Source: Smithella sp. UBA2180
Lineage (GTDB): Bacteria; Desulfobacterota; Syntrophia; Syntrophales; Smithellaceae
DNA length: 15,430 bases
Assembly (NCBI GenBank): GCA_002327415.1
Contig: DCVU01000041.1
Coordinates: 16,333-31,762 of the forward strand
Direction of reading: 5' to 3'
Part shown: in pieces, positions 1 through 8,122 of the stretch
Layout: every line of letters begins with the position of its first letter
Numbering within the stretch: position 1 is the stretch's first letter
Program-made: the position numbers and the translations under genes
The notes under the pieces: model-generated
What the model saw: the letters and a program-made list of their open reading frames with translations, nothing else
Databases searched by the model: none
Told to the model about the DNA's origin: nothing

Positions 1-903
1 CATCTCGAAGGTTTTATCGTCAAAGAATATCAGCCCAATCCGAGCAACTGGCGGATGAAGCAGAGTTTAAAATCATTTCTCGAAGATTACGGCAAAATCG
101 GATTGGAAGGCATCGACACGCGTGCTTTGACGCGCCGTTTGCGGCTGTCCGGTTCCATGAAAGGCATTATTTCCACGGAGAGTTCTGATGTTCAATCGCT
201 GCTCGCGCAAGTACGAGCATACCCCGGCCTCGTTGGACGGGATTTAGTGCGAGAAGTTACCTGTCCAAAACCATATTTGTGGAAAAAAGGCGCGCCTTGC
301 TCAGGCAAATTTCCTGCCAAAAAACCGGTTAAGAAATTGCGCGTTGCTGTTCTCGACTGCGGAGTAAAATATAACATTCTGCGCCTTCTGGAAAAAAACG
401 GTTGTGAAGTACTTGTTTTGCCCGCATCTTCTTCTGGTAAAGATATTCTTGCACTAAAGCCCGACGGAGTTTTGCTTTCCAATGGCCCCGGTGATCCGGC
501 GGCTCTTCCTTATATAGTAGATGCCGCGCGCACCATTATTGGTAAGATACCGGTCTTTGGCATTTGTCTGGGGCATCAGATTATCGGTCAGGCCATCGGC
601 GGTTATACGGAAAAGTTAAAATTCGGCCATCACGGTATCAATCAGCCGGTAAAAAATGTTGATACGGGGCGCGTCGAAATCACTTCTCAAAATCACGGCT
701 TTGTTGTTGTACCCGAGTCGGTCGGCTCTAAAGTTAATAAAACCTATCATAACTTGAATGACAACACATCCGAAGGAATGCGGATGCCACAGGCGTTTAG
801 CGTGCAGTATCATCCGGAAGCAGCTCCGGGACCGCGCGACACGGAATATTTATTTTTACATTTTGTAAAAATAATGAAGAAAGAAAAGGGAAAAGCAAAG
901 TGA
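1..903 (+). CDS. carA: Carbamoyl-phosphate synthase small subunit (5' partial)
   Basis: Glutaminase subunit of carbamoyl-phosphate synthase. It hydrolyses glutamine and channels ammonia to CarB for pyrimidine and arginine synthesis in the cytoplasm. The reading frame is open from base 1, upstream of the first ATG at 55, and the extra codons (HLEGFIVKEY...) match the CarA N-terminal domain, so the gene is cut by the window edge and ATG 55 is internal. About 300 residues are present; E. coli CarA has 382, so roughly 80 are missing. The C-terminal class I glutamine amidotransferase domain has the GICLGHQ nucleophile elbow (Cys codon 565-567), the GHHG segment, and the YHPEA catalytic His/Glu (His codon 811-813, Glu 817-819). 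All key residues are intact. The TGA stop overlaps the guaA GTG start by 4 bases, which suggests translational coupling. Identity is very secure. Confidence 0.97.
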   Translation, partial: HLEGFIVKEYQPNPSNWRMKQSLKSFLEDYGKIGLEGIDTRALTRRLRLSGSMKGIISTESSDVQSLLAQVRAYPGLVGRDLVREVTCPKPYLWKKGAPCSGKFPAKKPVKKLRVAVLDCGVKYNILRLLEKNGCEVLVLPASSSGKDILALKPDGVLLSNGPGDPAALPYIVDAARTIIGKIPVFGICLGHQIIGQAIGGYTEKLKFGHHGINQPVKNVDTGRVEITSQNHGFVVVPESVGSKVNKTYHNLNDNTSEGMRMPQAFSVQYHPEAAPGPRDTEYLFLHFVKIMKKEKGKAK

Positions 904-2429
904 TTCTGATTATTGATTTCGGTTCACAGTATAATCAGTTGATTGCCCGGCGGGTGAGGGAAAATCACGTTTACTGTCAGATTGAACCACCTAGCATTTC
1001 CCTTGCCGCCATCAAAACGCTTAGACCTGAAGGTATAATTTTATCGGGCGGCCCGGCTAGCATCTATAGTAAAGGTGCGCCGCGGGTAGACAAAGGTATT
1101 CTTGGGCTGGGCATCCCTGTTCTGGGAATCTGTTATGGCCTCCACTATATGATTGATTCTTTGGGCGGAAAAGTCCTTGGTTCAAACAAACGCGAATACG
1201 GATTTGCCGAGTTGCTGATTAATAAGAGAAAAGGCATATTCACCGGTGTTAATAAAAAAACGCAGTGCTGGATGAGTCACGGTGATTCCATAGGCGCACT
1301 GCCTGCCGGATTTGTCATTACAGCATCCACGGCCAATACGCCTATTGCGGCAACCGAAGATCTGAGCCGTAATTTTTACGGTCTGCAATTTCATCCGGAA
1401 GTTGTTCATACCAAAGAAGGCAAAAAAATGCTGGCCAACTTTCTTTTTAATGTTTGCCGGTGTAAAAAATCATGGTCGATGAAATCTTTTGTCACCCGTG
1501 CTGTCGAAGAAATACGCCAGCAGGTGGGCACAGAAAAAGTAATCCTCGGTCTCTCCGGCGGAGTTGATTCTTCGGTAGCTGCCGTTTTACTGCACAGGGC
1601 TATCGGCAAACAACTCACCTGCGTCTTTGTCGATAACGGCGTGTTGAGAGAAGGCGAAGCCCGGCGCGTGATCGAAATGTTTAAAAAGAATTTACAAATT
1701 AATTTACGGTTTGCCCGGTCAGGAAAGCTTTTTCTTAAAAAATTAAAAGGTGTGACTGATCCCGAAAGAAAACGCAAGATCATCGGCCGCACTTTCATTG
1801 AAGTTTTTGACACGGAAGCTCGTAAAATTAAAGGCGTTAAATTTTTAGCCCAGGGCACCCTTTATCCAGATCTGATTGAGTCACGCTCGGCTTTCGGCGG
1901 TCCCAGCGCGGTGATTAAATCACATCATAATGTCGGCGGTCTGCCGAAGAAAATGAATTTGAAGCTGGTCGAACCACTCAAACACTTATTTAAAGATGAA
2001 GTGCGGCTTCTGGGAAAAGAACTGGGGTTGGCCAATGATGTGGTCTGGCGACAGCCGTTTCCGGGGCCAGGCCTGGCTATTCGCATTATCGGCGAAGTAA
2101 CCGCGCAACGCCTGTCGGTATTGCGTAAAGCAGATACCATTCTGCTTGAGGAAATCCGCACTGCGAATTTGTATTATAAATTGTGGCAGTCGTTTACCAT
2201 TTTATTGCCGCTCAAGAGCGTAGGAATTATGGGCGATCAGCGGACTTATGAAAATATTGTGGCCATCCGTGCTGTTACCAGTGACGATGCCATGACGGCA
2301 GACTGGGCTCGTCTGCCGCAGGATTTGCTGGCCCGCGTCTCGACGCGGATCATTAACGAAGTGTCCGGCATCAACCGCGTGGTTTACGACATCAGCTCCA
2401 AACCGCCGAGCACTATCGAGTGGGAATAA
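900..2429 (+). CDS. guaA: GMP synthase (glutamine-hydrolysing)
   Basis: Converts XMP, ATP and glutamine to GMP, the last step of guanine nucleotide synthesis. Length is 509 residues, normal for the bacterial two-domain enzyme. The N-terminal class I amidotransferase domain has Cys78 in GICYG and His165/Glu167 in FHPEV. The ATP-pyrophosphatase domain has the P-loop SGGVDSS at 219-225. The C-terminal dimerisation domain includes IKSHHNVGGLP, PFPGPGLAIR and the terminal KPPSTIEWE. The start is GTG at 900, sharing GTGA with the carA stop, with AAAAGGG at 884-890 as a well-spaced ribosome binding site. One oddity: the CxGxQ motif after the nucleophile reads CYGLH, so the usual Gln is His82 (CAC, 1143-1145). 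Everything else looks functional. The gene sits between carA and carB, which are commonly adjacent. Confidence 0.97.
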   Translation: MILIIDFGSQYNQLIARRVRENHVYCQIEPPSISLAAIKTLRPEGIILSGGPASIYSKGAPRVDKGILGLGIPVLGICYGLHYMIDSLGGKVLGSNKREYGFAELLINKRKGIFTGVNKKTQCWMSHGDSIGALPAGFVITASTANTPIAATEDLSRNFYGLQFHPEVVHTKEGKKMLANFLFNVCRCKKSWSMKSFVTRAVEEIRQQVGTEKVILGLSGGVDSSVAAVLLHRAIGKQLTCVFVDNGVLREGEARRVIEMFKKNLQINLRFARSGKLFLKKLKGVTDPERKRKIIGRTFIEVFDTEARKIKGVKFLAQGTLYPDLIESRSAFGGPSAVIKSHHNVGGLPKKMNLKLVEPLKHLFKDEVRLLGKELGLANDVVWRQPFPGPGLAIRIIGEVTAQRLSVLRKADTILLEEIRTANLYYKLWQSFTILLPLKSVGIMGDQRTYENIVAIRAVTSDDAMTADWARLPQDLLARVSTRIINEVSGINRVVYDISSKPPSTIEWE

Positions 2430-2439
2430 ATACTTTCTC

Positions 2440-2541
2440 TGTCATTCCCTTGCGAATGACAATGAGACAAGGGAATCCAGGAAAAGACTATTCTGGATTC
2501 CCCAATAACCTGAAGGTCACGCTTCAAGTTGGGCAATGACA
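2440..2541. repeat. Multi-hairpin REP/MITE-like element between guaA and carB
   Basis: This element fills more than half of the 180-bp guaA-carB gap. Its ends are inverted: TGTCATTCCC (2440-2449) against GGGCAATGACA (2531-2541), with one extra base. Inside are three hairpins. The first is GTCATTC/GAATGAC (2441-2447, 2454-2460), perfect, with a 6-nt loop. The second is GGGAATCCAG/CTGGATTCCC (2471-2480, 2493-2502), a perfect 10-bp stem with a 12-nt loop. The third is AACCTGAAG/CTTCAAGTT (2507-2515, 2522-2530), with one mismatch and a 6-nt loop. This resembles dispersed palindromic intergenic elements of many Gram-negative genomes. No T-tract follows, so it is not a canonical intrinsic terminator. 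It may stabilise or attenuate the guaA-carB transcript; that is inference. Confidence 0.75.
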
Positions 2542-2609
2542 CTTGTTTAAAGTCAGACGATAAAAATAGATCAGTAGAAAATATGAGATTATTTTTTTAG
2601 GTAAAAGAA

Positions 2610-5600
2610 GTGCCTAAACGCAAAGACATAAAAAAAATTCTGCTAATCGGTTCCGGGCCGATCATTATCAGTCAGGCCTGTGAATTCGACTATTCTGGAA
2701 CGCAAGCCTGTAAAGCGCTGCGCGAAGAAGGTTACGAAGTTGTTTTAATCAACAGCAATCCCGCAACCATCATGACTGATCCGGAAATGGCCGACAGAAC
2801 TTACATCGAACCCATTACACCGGAAGCTGTAGAAAAAATTATCGCCCGCGAGCGGCCGGACGCATTATTGCCGACAGTAGGCGGACAAACGGGATTGAAC
2901 ACAGCCGTGGCGCTGGCCGAAAGCGGTGTGCTGGCTAAATACGGCGTGGAAATGATCGGGGCATCGCTGGAAGTTATCCATAAAGCGGAAGACAGGGAAA
3001 AATTTCGGCACGCCATAGAAAAAATCGGCTTGCGTGTGCCCAAGAGCGGCTTTGCCCGGTCCCTGAATGATGTTCTTAAAATTGCCGATGAAATTGGATT
3101 TCCGATTATCATACGGGCTTCCTTCACTTTGGGCGGCACCGGCAGCGGTGTGGCATACAACCGCGAGGAGCTGATGGAGATCGCCAAGGCCGGTCTTGAT
3201 GCCAGCATGATTTCGGAAATTATGATTGAAGAATCGGTTCTGGGCTGGAAAGAATACGAACTGGAAGTAATGCGCGACAAAGCCGATAATGTCGTCATCA
3301 TTTGTTCCATTGAAAATTTCGATGCGATGGGTGTGCATACCGGCGAATCCATTACCGTGGCTCCCGCGCAGACGTTGACGGATAAAGAATATCAAATCAT
3401 GCGGGACGCCGCCATTGCCATCATGCGGGAAATCGGCGTGGAGACAGGCGGGTCCAATGTTCAGTTTGCTATACATCCCCAAACAGGCGAAATGATTGTT
3501 GTGGAAATGAATCCCCGTGTTTCGCGATCATCGGCGCTGGCCTCAAAAGCCACAGGGTTCCCTATTGCCAAAATTGCCGCGAAGCTCGCTGTCGGCTACA
3601 CGCTGGACGAAATCCCCAACGACATTACCCGCGAGACGATGGCTGCTTTTGAGCCGACAATAGATTATTGCGTCGTAAAAATTCCCCGCTGGACATTTGA
3701 AAAATTTCCGCAGGCGGAAGATTTTTTAACCACCTCCATGAAGTCCGTCGGCGAGACCATGGCCATCGGGCGCACTTTCAAAGAATCACTGCAAAAGGCG
3801 ATTCGTTCCCTGGAAATCGGGCGTTTCAGCCTTGGCGAGGTTCTTCCTGAAGACTTGAAAGAAAAAACCGAATTTCTAAAGAGTAAACTGATCAAACCCA
3901 ATTCGCTGCGGATTTTTTATATTGCCGCAGCTATACAAAACGGGATGATAATTGATGAACTCTATGAATTAACTAAAATCGATCCCTGGTTTTTGCATCA
4001 GGTTAAAGAAATCGTGGATGCCGAAGATGAGCTGAAGAATTCCGCTCCATCCGTGGAATTGCTCAAGGCTGCCAAGAAAATGGGTTTTGCCGACAGGGCG
4101 TTGGCGTCTTTTTGGAAAATGACGGAGTTGGAAATTCGCGATTGGCGTGAGCGGGAAAATATTATCCCGGTCTATAAGCTTGTCGATACCTGCGCGGCGG
4201 AATTTGAAGCCTACACGCCTTACTACTATTCCACTTATGAAACGGAAAACGAAACCCGCCCATCGACTAAAAGAAAAGTAGCAATTATCGGCGGCGGTCC
4301 CAATCGCATCGGTCAGGGAATTGAATTTGATTACTGCTGTGTCCACGCTTCGTTTGCCCTGCGGGAAGAGGGTGTGGAGAGCATCATGATCAACTCCAAT
4401 CCCGAAACGGTCAGCACCGATTATGACACATCCGATAAACTATTTTTCGAACCGGTGACGCTGGAAGATGTTTTACATGTTCTGCAAACAGAAAAACCCG
4501 AAGGAGTAATCGCACAGTTCGGCGGCCAGACGCCTCTTAATTTAGCCAGAGGATTGGAATCGGCCGGAATAAAAATAATGGGAACTTCCCCTGATTCTAT
4601 TGACCGCGCGGAAAATCGCGACCGCTTCCAGGAAATCGTCACCAAATTAAAACTTAACCAGCCGGATAATGACACGGCAATGGATGCGGAAAAAGCGCTG
4701 TTGGCAGCCGAGCGCATTGGCTATCCGGTGCTGGTGCGCCCTTCCTATGTATTAGGTGGCCGTTCTATGGAAATTGTCTATGATGCGGAAACTCTGCGCG
4801 GCTTTATGGCCAAAGCTCTTCTTGTTTCTCCCGGGCATCCCATTCTTATTGATAAATTTTTAGAGGATGCCATAGAAATTGATGTGGACGCGATCAGCGA
4901 CGGAAAGATGACAGTTGTGGCCGGCATTATGGAACATATCGAAGAAGCGGGAATCCATTCGGGAGACAGCGCCTGTATTCTACCGCCCATGACCATTTCC
5001 GCTCCTCTTTTAGATTTGATTAAAAAGCAGACAAAAATGCTGGCGAAGGAAATAAAAGTCGTCGGCCTCATGAATATTCAGTACGCCATAAAAGACGGCA
5101 AATTATATGTGCTGGAAGTCAATCCCCGCGCGTCACGTACCATTCCTTTTGTCAGCAAAGCGATTGGCGTGCCACTGGCCAAGCTCGCCACCAAAGTTAT
5201 GCTGGGCAAATCTTTAAAAGAGCTGGGATTTACCGTCGCACCGGAACCGGAATATGTTTCAGTCAAAGAAGCTGTTTTCCCCTTTAATCGTTTTCCTGAT
5301 GTGGATATTCTGCTGGGGCCGGAAATGAAATCCACCGGCGAAGTTATGGGGATAGACCACTCTTTTGGTCTTGCCTTTGCCAAATCGCAAATGGCGGCCG
5401 GATTTAAAATGCCGAAAGACGGCACTATTTTTATCAGCGTTAATGATTATCATAAGGATAAGATTGTACCGGTGGCGGAGTCTTTTCAGAAAATGGGCTT
5501 TAAAATATTAGCTACAAAAGGGACAACCCAATACTTGAAGGATCACGGCATTGAAGCCAGTGTGGTTTTTAAAGTCAGCGAAGGACGTCCGCATATTGGG

Positions 5601-5816
5601 GACTACATTAAAAACGGAGATATCCAGATGGTGATTAATACCAGCCTGGGCCGCAAATCTTCTAGGGATGCTTATCATATAAGAAGGGGCGCGCTTATTT
5701 ATAATATTCTTTACACCACGACCATTGCGGGCGCGCGCGCCCTGTGTGAAGCGGTGTCGGCAATCAAAAGCGAGAGCTGGCAGGTTTGTTCATTGCAGGA
5801 ATATCAAAACAGTTAG
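2610..5816 (+). CDS. carB: Carbamoyl-phosphate synthase large subunit
   Basis: Synthetase subunit that makes carbamoyl phosphate from bicarbonate, two ATP and CarA-derived ammonia. Length is 1068 residues, close to the 1073 of E. coli. The two homologous halves are clear. The first opens with [17 protein letters not shown] near residue 14 and holds ATP-grasp 1 ([15 protein letters not shown]). The second opens with [16 protein letters not shown] near residue 557 and holds ATP-grasp 2 ([16 protein letters not shown]). The last ~130 residues form the MGS-like allosteric domain ([23 protein letters not shown]), where pyrimidine and ornithine effectors bind in known relatives. The GTG start at 2610 begins MPKRKDIKK, matching the family N-terminus, with AGG at 2599-2601. 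A 180-bp repeat-containing gap separates it from guaA, so carB may be transcribed separately from carA. No frameshift or missing segment is seen. Confidence 0.98.
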   Translation: MPKRKDIKKILLIGSGPIIISQACEFDYSGTQACKALREEGYEVVLINSNPATIMTDPEMADRTYIEPITPEAVEKIIARERPDALLPTVGGQTGLNTAVALAESGVLAKYGVEMIGASLEVIHKAEDREKFRHAIEKIGLRVPKSGFARSLNDVLKIADEIGFPIIIRASFTLGGTGSGVAYNREELMEIAKAGLDASMISEIMIEESVLGWKEYELEVMRDKADNVVIICSIENFDAMGVHTGESITVAPAQTLTDKEYQIMRDAAIAIMREIGVETGGSNVQFAIHPQTGEMIVVEMNPRVSRSSALASKATGFPIAKIAAKLAVGYTLDEIPNDITRETMAAFEPTIDYCVVKIPRWTFEKFPQAEDFLTTSMKSVGETMAIGRTFKESLQKAIRSLEIGRFSLGEVLPEDLKEKTEFLKSKLIKPNSLRIFYIAAAIQNGMIIDELYELTKIDPWFLHQVKEIVDAEDELKNSAPSVELLKAAKKMGFADRALASFWKMTELEIRDWRERENIIPVYKLVDTCAAEFEAYTPYYYSTYETENETRPSTKRKVAIIGGGPNRIGQGIEFDYCCVHASFALREEGVESIMINSNPETVSTDYDTSDKLFFEPVTLEDVLHVLQTEKPEGVIAQFGGQTPLNLARGLESAGIKIMGTSPDSIDRAENRDRFQEIVTKLKLNQPDNDTAMDAEKALLAAERIGYPVLVRPSYVLGGRSMEIVYDAETLRGFMAKALLVSPGHPILIDKFLEDAIEIDVDAISDGKMTVVAGIMEHIEEAGIHSGDSACILPPMTISAPLLDLIKKQTKMLAKEIKVVGLMNIQYAIKDGKLYVLEVNPRASRTIPFVSKAIGVPLAKLATKVMLGKSLKELGFTVAPEPEYVSVKEAVFPFNRFPDVDILLGPEMKSTGEVMGIDHSFGLAFAKSQMAAGFKMPKDGTIFISVNDYHKDKIVPVAESFQKMGFKILATKGTTQYLKDHGIEASVVFKVSEGRPHIGDYIKNGDIQMVINTSLGRKSSRDAYHIRRGALIYNILYTTTIAGARALCEAVSAIKSESWQVCSLQEYQNS

Positions 5817-5823
5817 TAAGTTA

Positions 5824-5862
5824 GAAATTATTTTCTGCGCTTTTATAGCATAAAATAATTTC
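5824..5862. repeat. AT-rich perfect inverted repeat in the carB-purF gap
   Basis: GAAATTATTTT (5824-5834) is the exact reverse complement of AAAATAATTTC (5852-5862), giving an 11-bp stem with a 17-nt loop just after the carB stop. It is followed by a small CCCG-TTTAT-CGGG hairpin (5877-5889) before the purF ribosome binding site. The stem is nearly all A/T and has no trailing T-run, so a terminator role is only possible. It could instead be an operator-like dyad for purF; no known regulator site is recognised. Confidence 0.45.
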
Positions 5863-5907
5863 GTTAACGCACTTATCCCGTTTATCGGGGCTAGAAAGAG
5901 AAATTAT

Positions 5908-7335
5908 ATGTCATCTTTATTCGAAGAAAAAACAGAAGAATCCAGCTATCCCCGGGAGGAATGCGGTATATTTGCCATTTACGGCCATGAAGACGCAGCC
6001 AGAATAACCTTTTTCGGCCTTTTTGCCTTACAGCACCGTGGTCAGGAATCAGCTGGCATTGTCAGTTCCGACGGTTGTAACGTTTCGGAGCACAAAGGCA
6101 TGGGGCTGGTCTCCGAAGTATTTAAAGAAGCAACGTTGCAAAAACTACCCGGTACTTTAGCTATCGGGCATGTCCGTTATTCCACAACCGGTTCGTCCAC
6201 CCTTTCTAATGCCCAGCCTTTTTTAGTTCACTTTGGCGAAGAGTATTATGCCCTGGCGCATAACGGCAATATTATCAACGCGCAGAAATTGCGAGAAGAG
6301 CTGGAAAGCAGCGGCTCGATTTTTCAATCGACGATGGACAGCGAAGTTATTATTCACCTGATGGCGCCGCATTTAAAACATGGTTTGGAAAAAGCATTGG
6401 TTGCGGCCCTTTCCCGCCTGGAAGGCGCTTACAGTTTCATAATGCTGACCAGAGATAAAATCATTGCCGCCCGTGATCCACGAGGGTTTAGACCGCTGGC
6501 GCTGGGAAAGGTAAACGGCAGCTGGGTTGTCGCATCTGAGACCTGCGCTTTTGATTTGGTTGGCGCCGGGTATATTCGGGATGTTGAACCCGGCGAGATT
6601 TTGATAATTGATTCCAACGGCGTCAAGAGCATCAAGCCCTTTCCCGCGGTTAAGCATTGTCACTGTATTTTTGAGCTGATTTATTTTGCACGTCCAGACA
6701 GCCAGGTATTCGGTCAGAATGTCTATATGTACCGCAAAAGACTGGGCCATGAACTGGCGCGTGAATACTGTCCGAAAGTGGATATCGTCATGCCCTTCCC
6801 CGACTCCGGAGTTTACGCCGCTCTGGGTTACGCGGAAGAAAGCGGTGTTACTTTTGAGATGGGCATGATTCGTAATCATTACATCGGAAGAACCTTTATC
6901 CAGCCGACTCAGCTGATGCGCGATTTTGGTGTAAGAGTAAAATTAAATCCGGTAAGGGAATTATTAGCCGGCAAGAAAGTGATGATTGTCGAAGATTCAA
7001 TTATCCGCGGCACCACCAGCCGCAACCGAGTGCAGAATCTGCGCGGCATTGGAATGCAAGAAATTCATATGGCGGTCAGCTGTCCGCCGACACTCTATCC
7101 CTGTCCTTATGGCATTGACTTTTCCTCCAAGGGAGAACTGATCGCGGCGAAAAAAGAAAACGAAAAAGCCATTGCCGAATTCATCGGTTTGGATTCCATG
7201 CACTACCTGACAGTAGACGGCATGATCAAGGCAACCGGCTTGAGCAAAGATTGCTTCTGTCTCGCGTGCTTTAACGGCAAGTATCCTATTGCGCCGCCGG
7301 AGAAAATTGATAAGTTTTGCATGGAACTGAAATAG
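5908..7335 (+). CDS. purF: Amidophosphoribosyltransferase (Fe-S, propeptide type)
   Basis: Catalyses the committed step of purine synthesis: PRPP plus glutamine to 5-phosphoribosylamine. Length is 475 residues. The N-terminal nucleophile is Cys19 in EECGIF, after an 18-residue propeptide that must be removed, as in the B. subtilis-type enzyme. The class II amidotransferase motifs QHRGQESAGI, GHVRYSTTG and AHNGNI follow. The phosphoribosyltransferase domain has the PRPP loop IVEDSIIRGTTS near 360-371. Cys253 (before the YFARPDS block), Cys399 (PCPYGIDF), Cys451 and Cys454 (CLAC) match the four ligands of the structural [4Fe-4S] cluster of the B. subtilis class, whose cluster is oxygen-labile; this suits an anaerobe. 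ATG 5908 is preceded by AGAAAGAG at 5893-5900. An inverted-repeat element begins 4 bp after the stop. Confidence 0.98.
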   Translation: MSSLFEEKTEESSYPREECGIFAIYGHEDAARITFFGLFALQHRGQESAGIVSSDGCNVSEHKGMGLVSEVFKEATLQKLPGTLAIGHVRYSTTGSSTLSNAQPFLVHFGEEYYALAHNGNIINAQKLREELESSGSIFQSTMDSEVIIHLMAPHLKHGLEKALVAALSRLEGAYSFIMLTRDKIIAARDPRGFRPLALGKVNGSWVVASETCAFDLVGAGYIRDVEPGEILIIDSNGVKSIKPFPAVKHCHCIFELIYFARPDSQVFGQNVYMYRKRLGHELAREYCPKVDIVMPFPDSGVYAALGYAEESGVTFEMGMIRNHYIGRTFIQPTQLMRDFGVRVKLNPVRELLAGKKVMIVEDSIIRGTTSRNRVQNLRGIGMQEIHMAVSCPPTLYPCPYGIDFSSKGELIAAKKENEKAIAEFIGLDSMHYLTVDGMIKATGLSKDCFCLACFNGKYPIAPPEKIDKFCMELK

Positions 7336-7338
7336 CCC

Positions 7339-7461
7339 GGGCTGTTGAAAAACGCTCATCTGCTGCGTTGCGCTTCGCCCTTCGGCGTTGCGGCGTATGA
7401 AAAAATACGCCTCACTTCTCAGGGCTCGCGCGCCTTGCATCTGAGCATTTTTGAACAGCCC
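7339..7461. repeat. 123-bp inverted-repeat element (MITE/REP-like) after purF
   Basis: The terminal 24-nt arms at 7339-7362 (GGGCTGTTGAAAAACGCTCA...) and 7438-7461 (...GAGCATTTTTGAACAGCCC) are inverted copies matching at 20 of 24 positions; the outer eight bases GGGCTGTT/AACAGCCC are exact. Inside, GGCGTAT (7392-7398) and ATACGCC (7405-7411) form a perfect 7-bp hairpin with a 6-nt A-rich loop. GCGTTGC occurs twice as a direct repeat (7365-7371, 7385-7391). No open reading frame lies within, so it is non-autonomous. The whole element could fold into one long stem in RNA and may act as the 3' boundary of the purF transcript. No clear target-site duplication is visible. Confidence 0.8.
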
Positions 7462-7496
7462 TTGTCTTAAAAATCTCCTTTACAAAAAAATCAGAT

Positions 7497-7525
7497 TTGT
7501 TACGCTTTTGTCACATGAACATAAA
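7497..7525 (+). promoter_or_regulatory. Possible sigma-70-like promoter
   Basis: TTGTTA (7497-7502) and CATAAA (7520-7525) are separated by 17 bp in a very AT-rich stretch upstream of the interrupted membrane-protein gene. The -10 match is weak. AT-rich sequence yields such matches often, so this is only a candidate. Confidence 0.2.
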
Positions 7526-7561
7526 AAGTCAATATTCATATATTATTTTTAGATTAAGATT

Positions 7562-8071
7562 ATGAAAACAATTATTCTAATTATCATGATGCTAGCGATT
7601 ATACTTCTTCCTTTTCGGCGTCATTTTGACAATACCGAAAAGATAAAGGTATTAAATAAGCGTTATCTTCTATTAATCCGTTTCCTTTACTTAGGTCTCG
7701 CAATACTTTGGTTATTCCTTAACGAGAATAATATTATTTTAAGTAAATATGATGCTCTAAGAATTGGCATACCCATTTTATAGTATACAATATTACCCGC
7801 CATATTTCTTTTGCTGTATGCTATCTTTCCACTAACTCAAATATGGATATTACCCGCGGTTACTTTACTTCTCGGCTGGGGAATGCATACACAGAAAAGT
7901 CTCTCGCATGTGCTTTCAGACTTTAATGCAAAAACTGATATGTTGGGTTTCATATTGCTGTCATTTTATAATGTGTTTTTTCTGGTACTATGCATAGTCA
8001 TTTTGTACTTATTTGGACCGTACTTAAAAAAGATAATGCAACGTAACAACAATGTAATTGAATCTAAATAA
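7562..8071 (+). pseudogene. Membrane-protein gene interrupted by in-frame TAG
   Basis: One frame runs from ATG 7562 to TAA 8069-8071, broken only by TAG at 7781-7783. The first part codes 73 residues (MKTIILIIMMLAIILLPF..., ending GIPIL) with two hydrophobic segments. After TAG the same frame continues YTILPAIFLLLYAIFPL and on through WILPAVTLLLGWGM and a segment ending FLVLCIVILYLFGPYLKK, finishing with a basic tail. The stop falls inside a continuous hydrophobic stretch, as expected if a single roughly 169-residue, 4-5 segment membrane protein acquired a nonsense mutation. Restart after the stop would need TTG 7811, which has no convincing ribosome binding site. The family is not recognised. 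Base composition is clearly more AT-rich than its neighbours, suggesting acquisition. Two small membrane proteins or stop-codon readthrough are less likely alternatives. Confidence 0.6.
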
Positions 8072-8088
8072 CGATTCAATTACATTGT
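8049..8088. repeat. Perfect 16-bp palindrome spanning the end of the interrupted gene
   Basis: ACAATGTAATTGAATC (8049-8064) and GATTCAATTACATTGT (8073-8088) are exact reverse complements with an 8-nt loop. The TAA stop of the upstream frame is in the loop. No T-run follows on either strand, so it is not a textbook terminator. It may serve as a 3'-end or mRNA-stability hairpin, an end of a mobile element, or a protein-binding dyad. It lies 35 bp before the hydrolase start. Confidence 0.7.
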
Positions 8089-8122
8089 AAAATAATCGAT
8101 TTCCGAATATTCACTACAATTG

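Noticed and set aside
55..57. ATG 55 as the carA start
   Set aside because: The frame is open upstream to base 1 with CarA-like residues, so this Met is internal and the true start is outside the window.
2801..3482. Long minus-strand reading frames (183 and 205 codons) opposite carB
   Set aside because: They lie fully inside the strongly conserved carB frame, show no family motifs, and are explained by the codon bias of carB.
5877..5889. CCCG-TTTAT-CGGG hairpin as a terminator of carB
   Set aside because: The stem is only 4 bp and is followed by GCTAGAAAGAG, the purF ribosome binding region, not a T-run.
7781..7783. TAG as a pyrrolysine or other recoded codon
   Set aside because: The stop lies in a hydrophobic segment of an unrecognised membrane protein, not a methylamine methyltransferase, and no downstream recoding structure is evident; a nonsense mutation is simpler.
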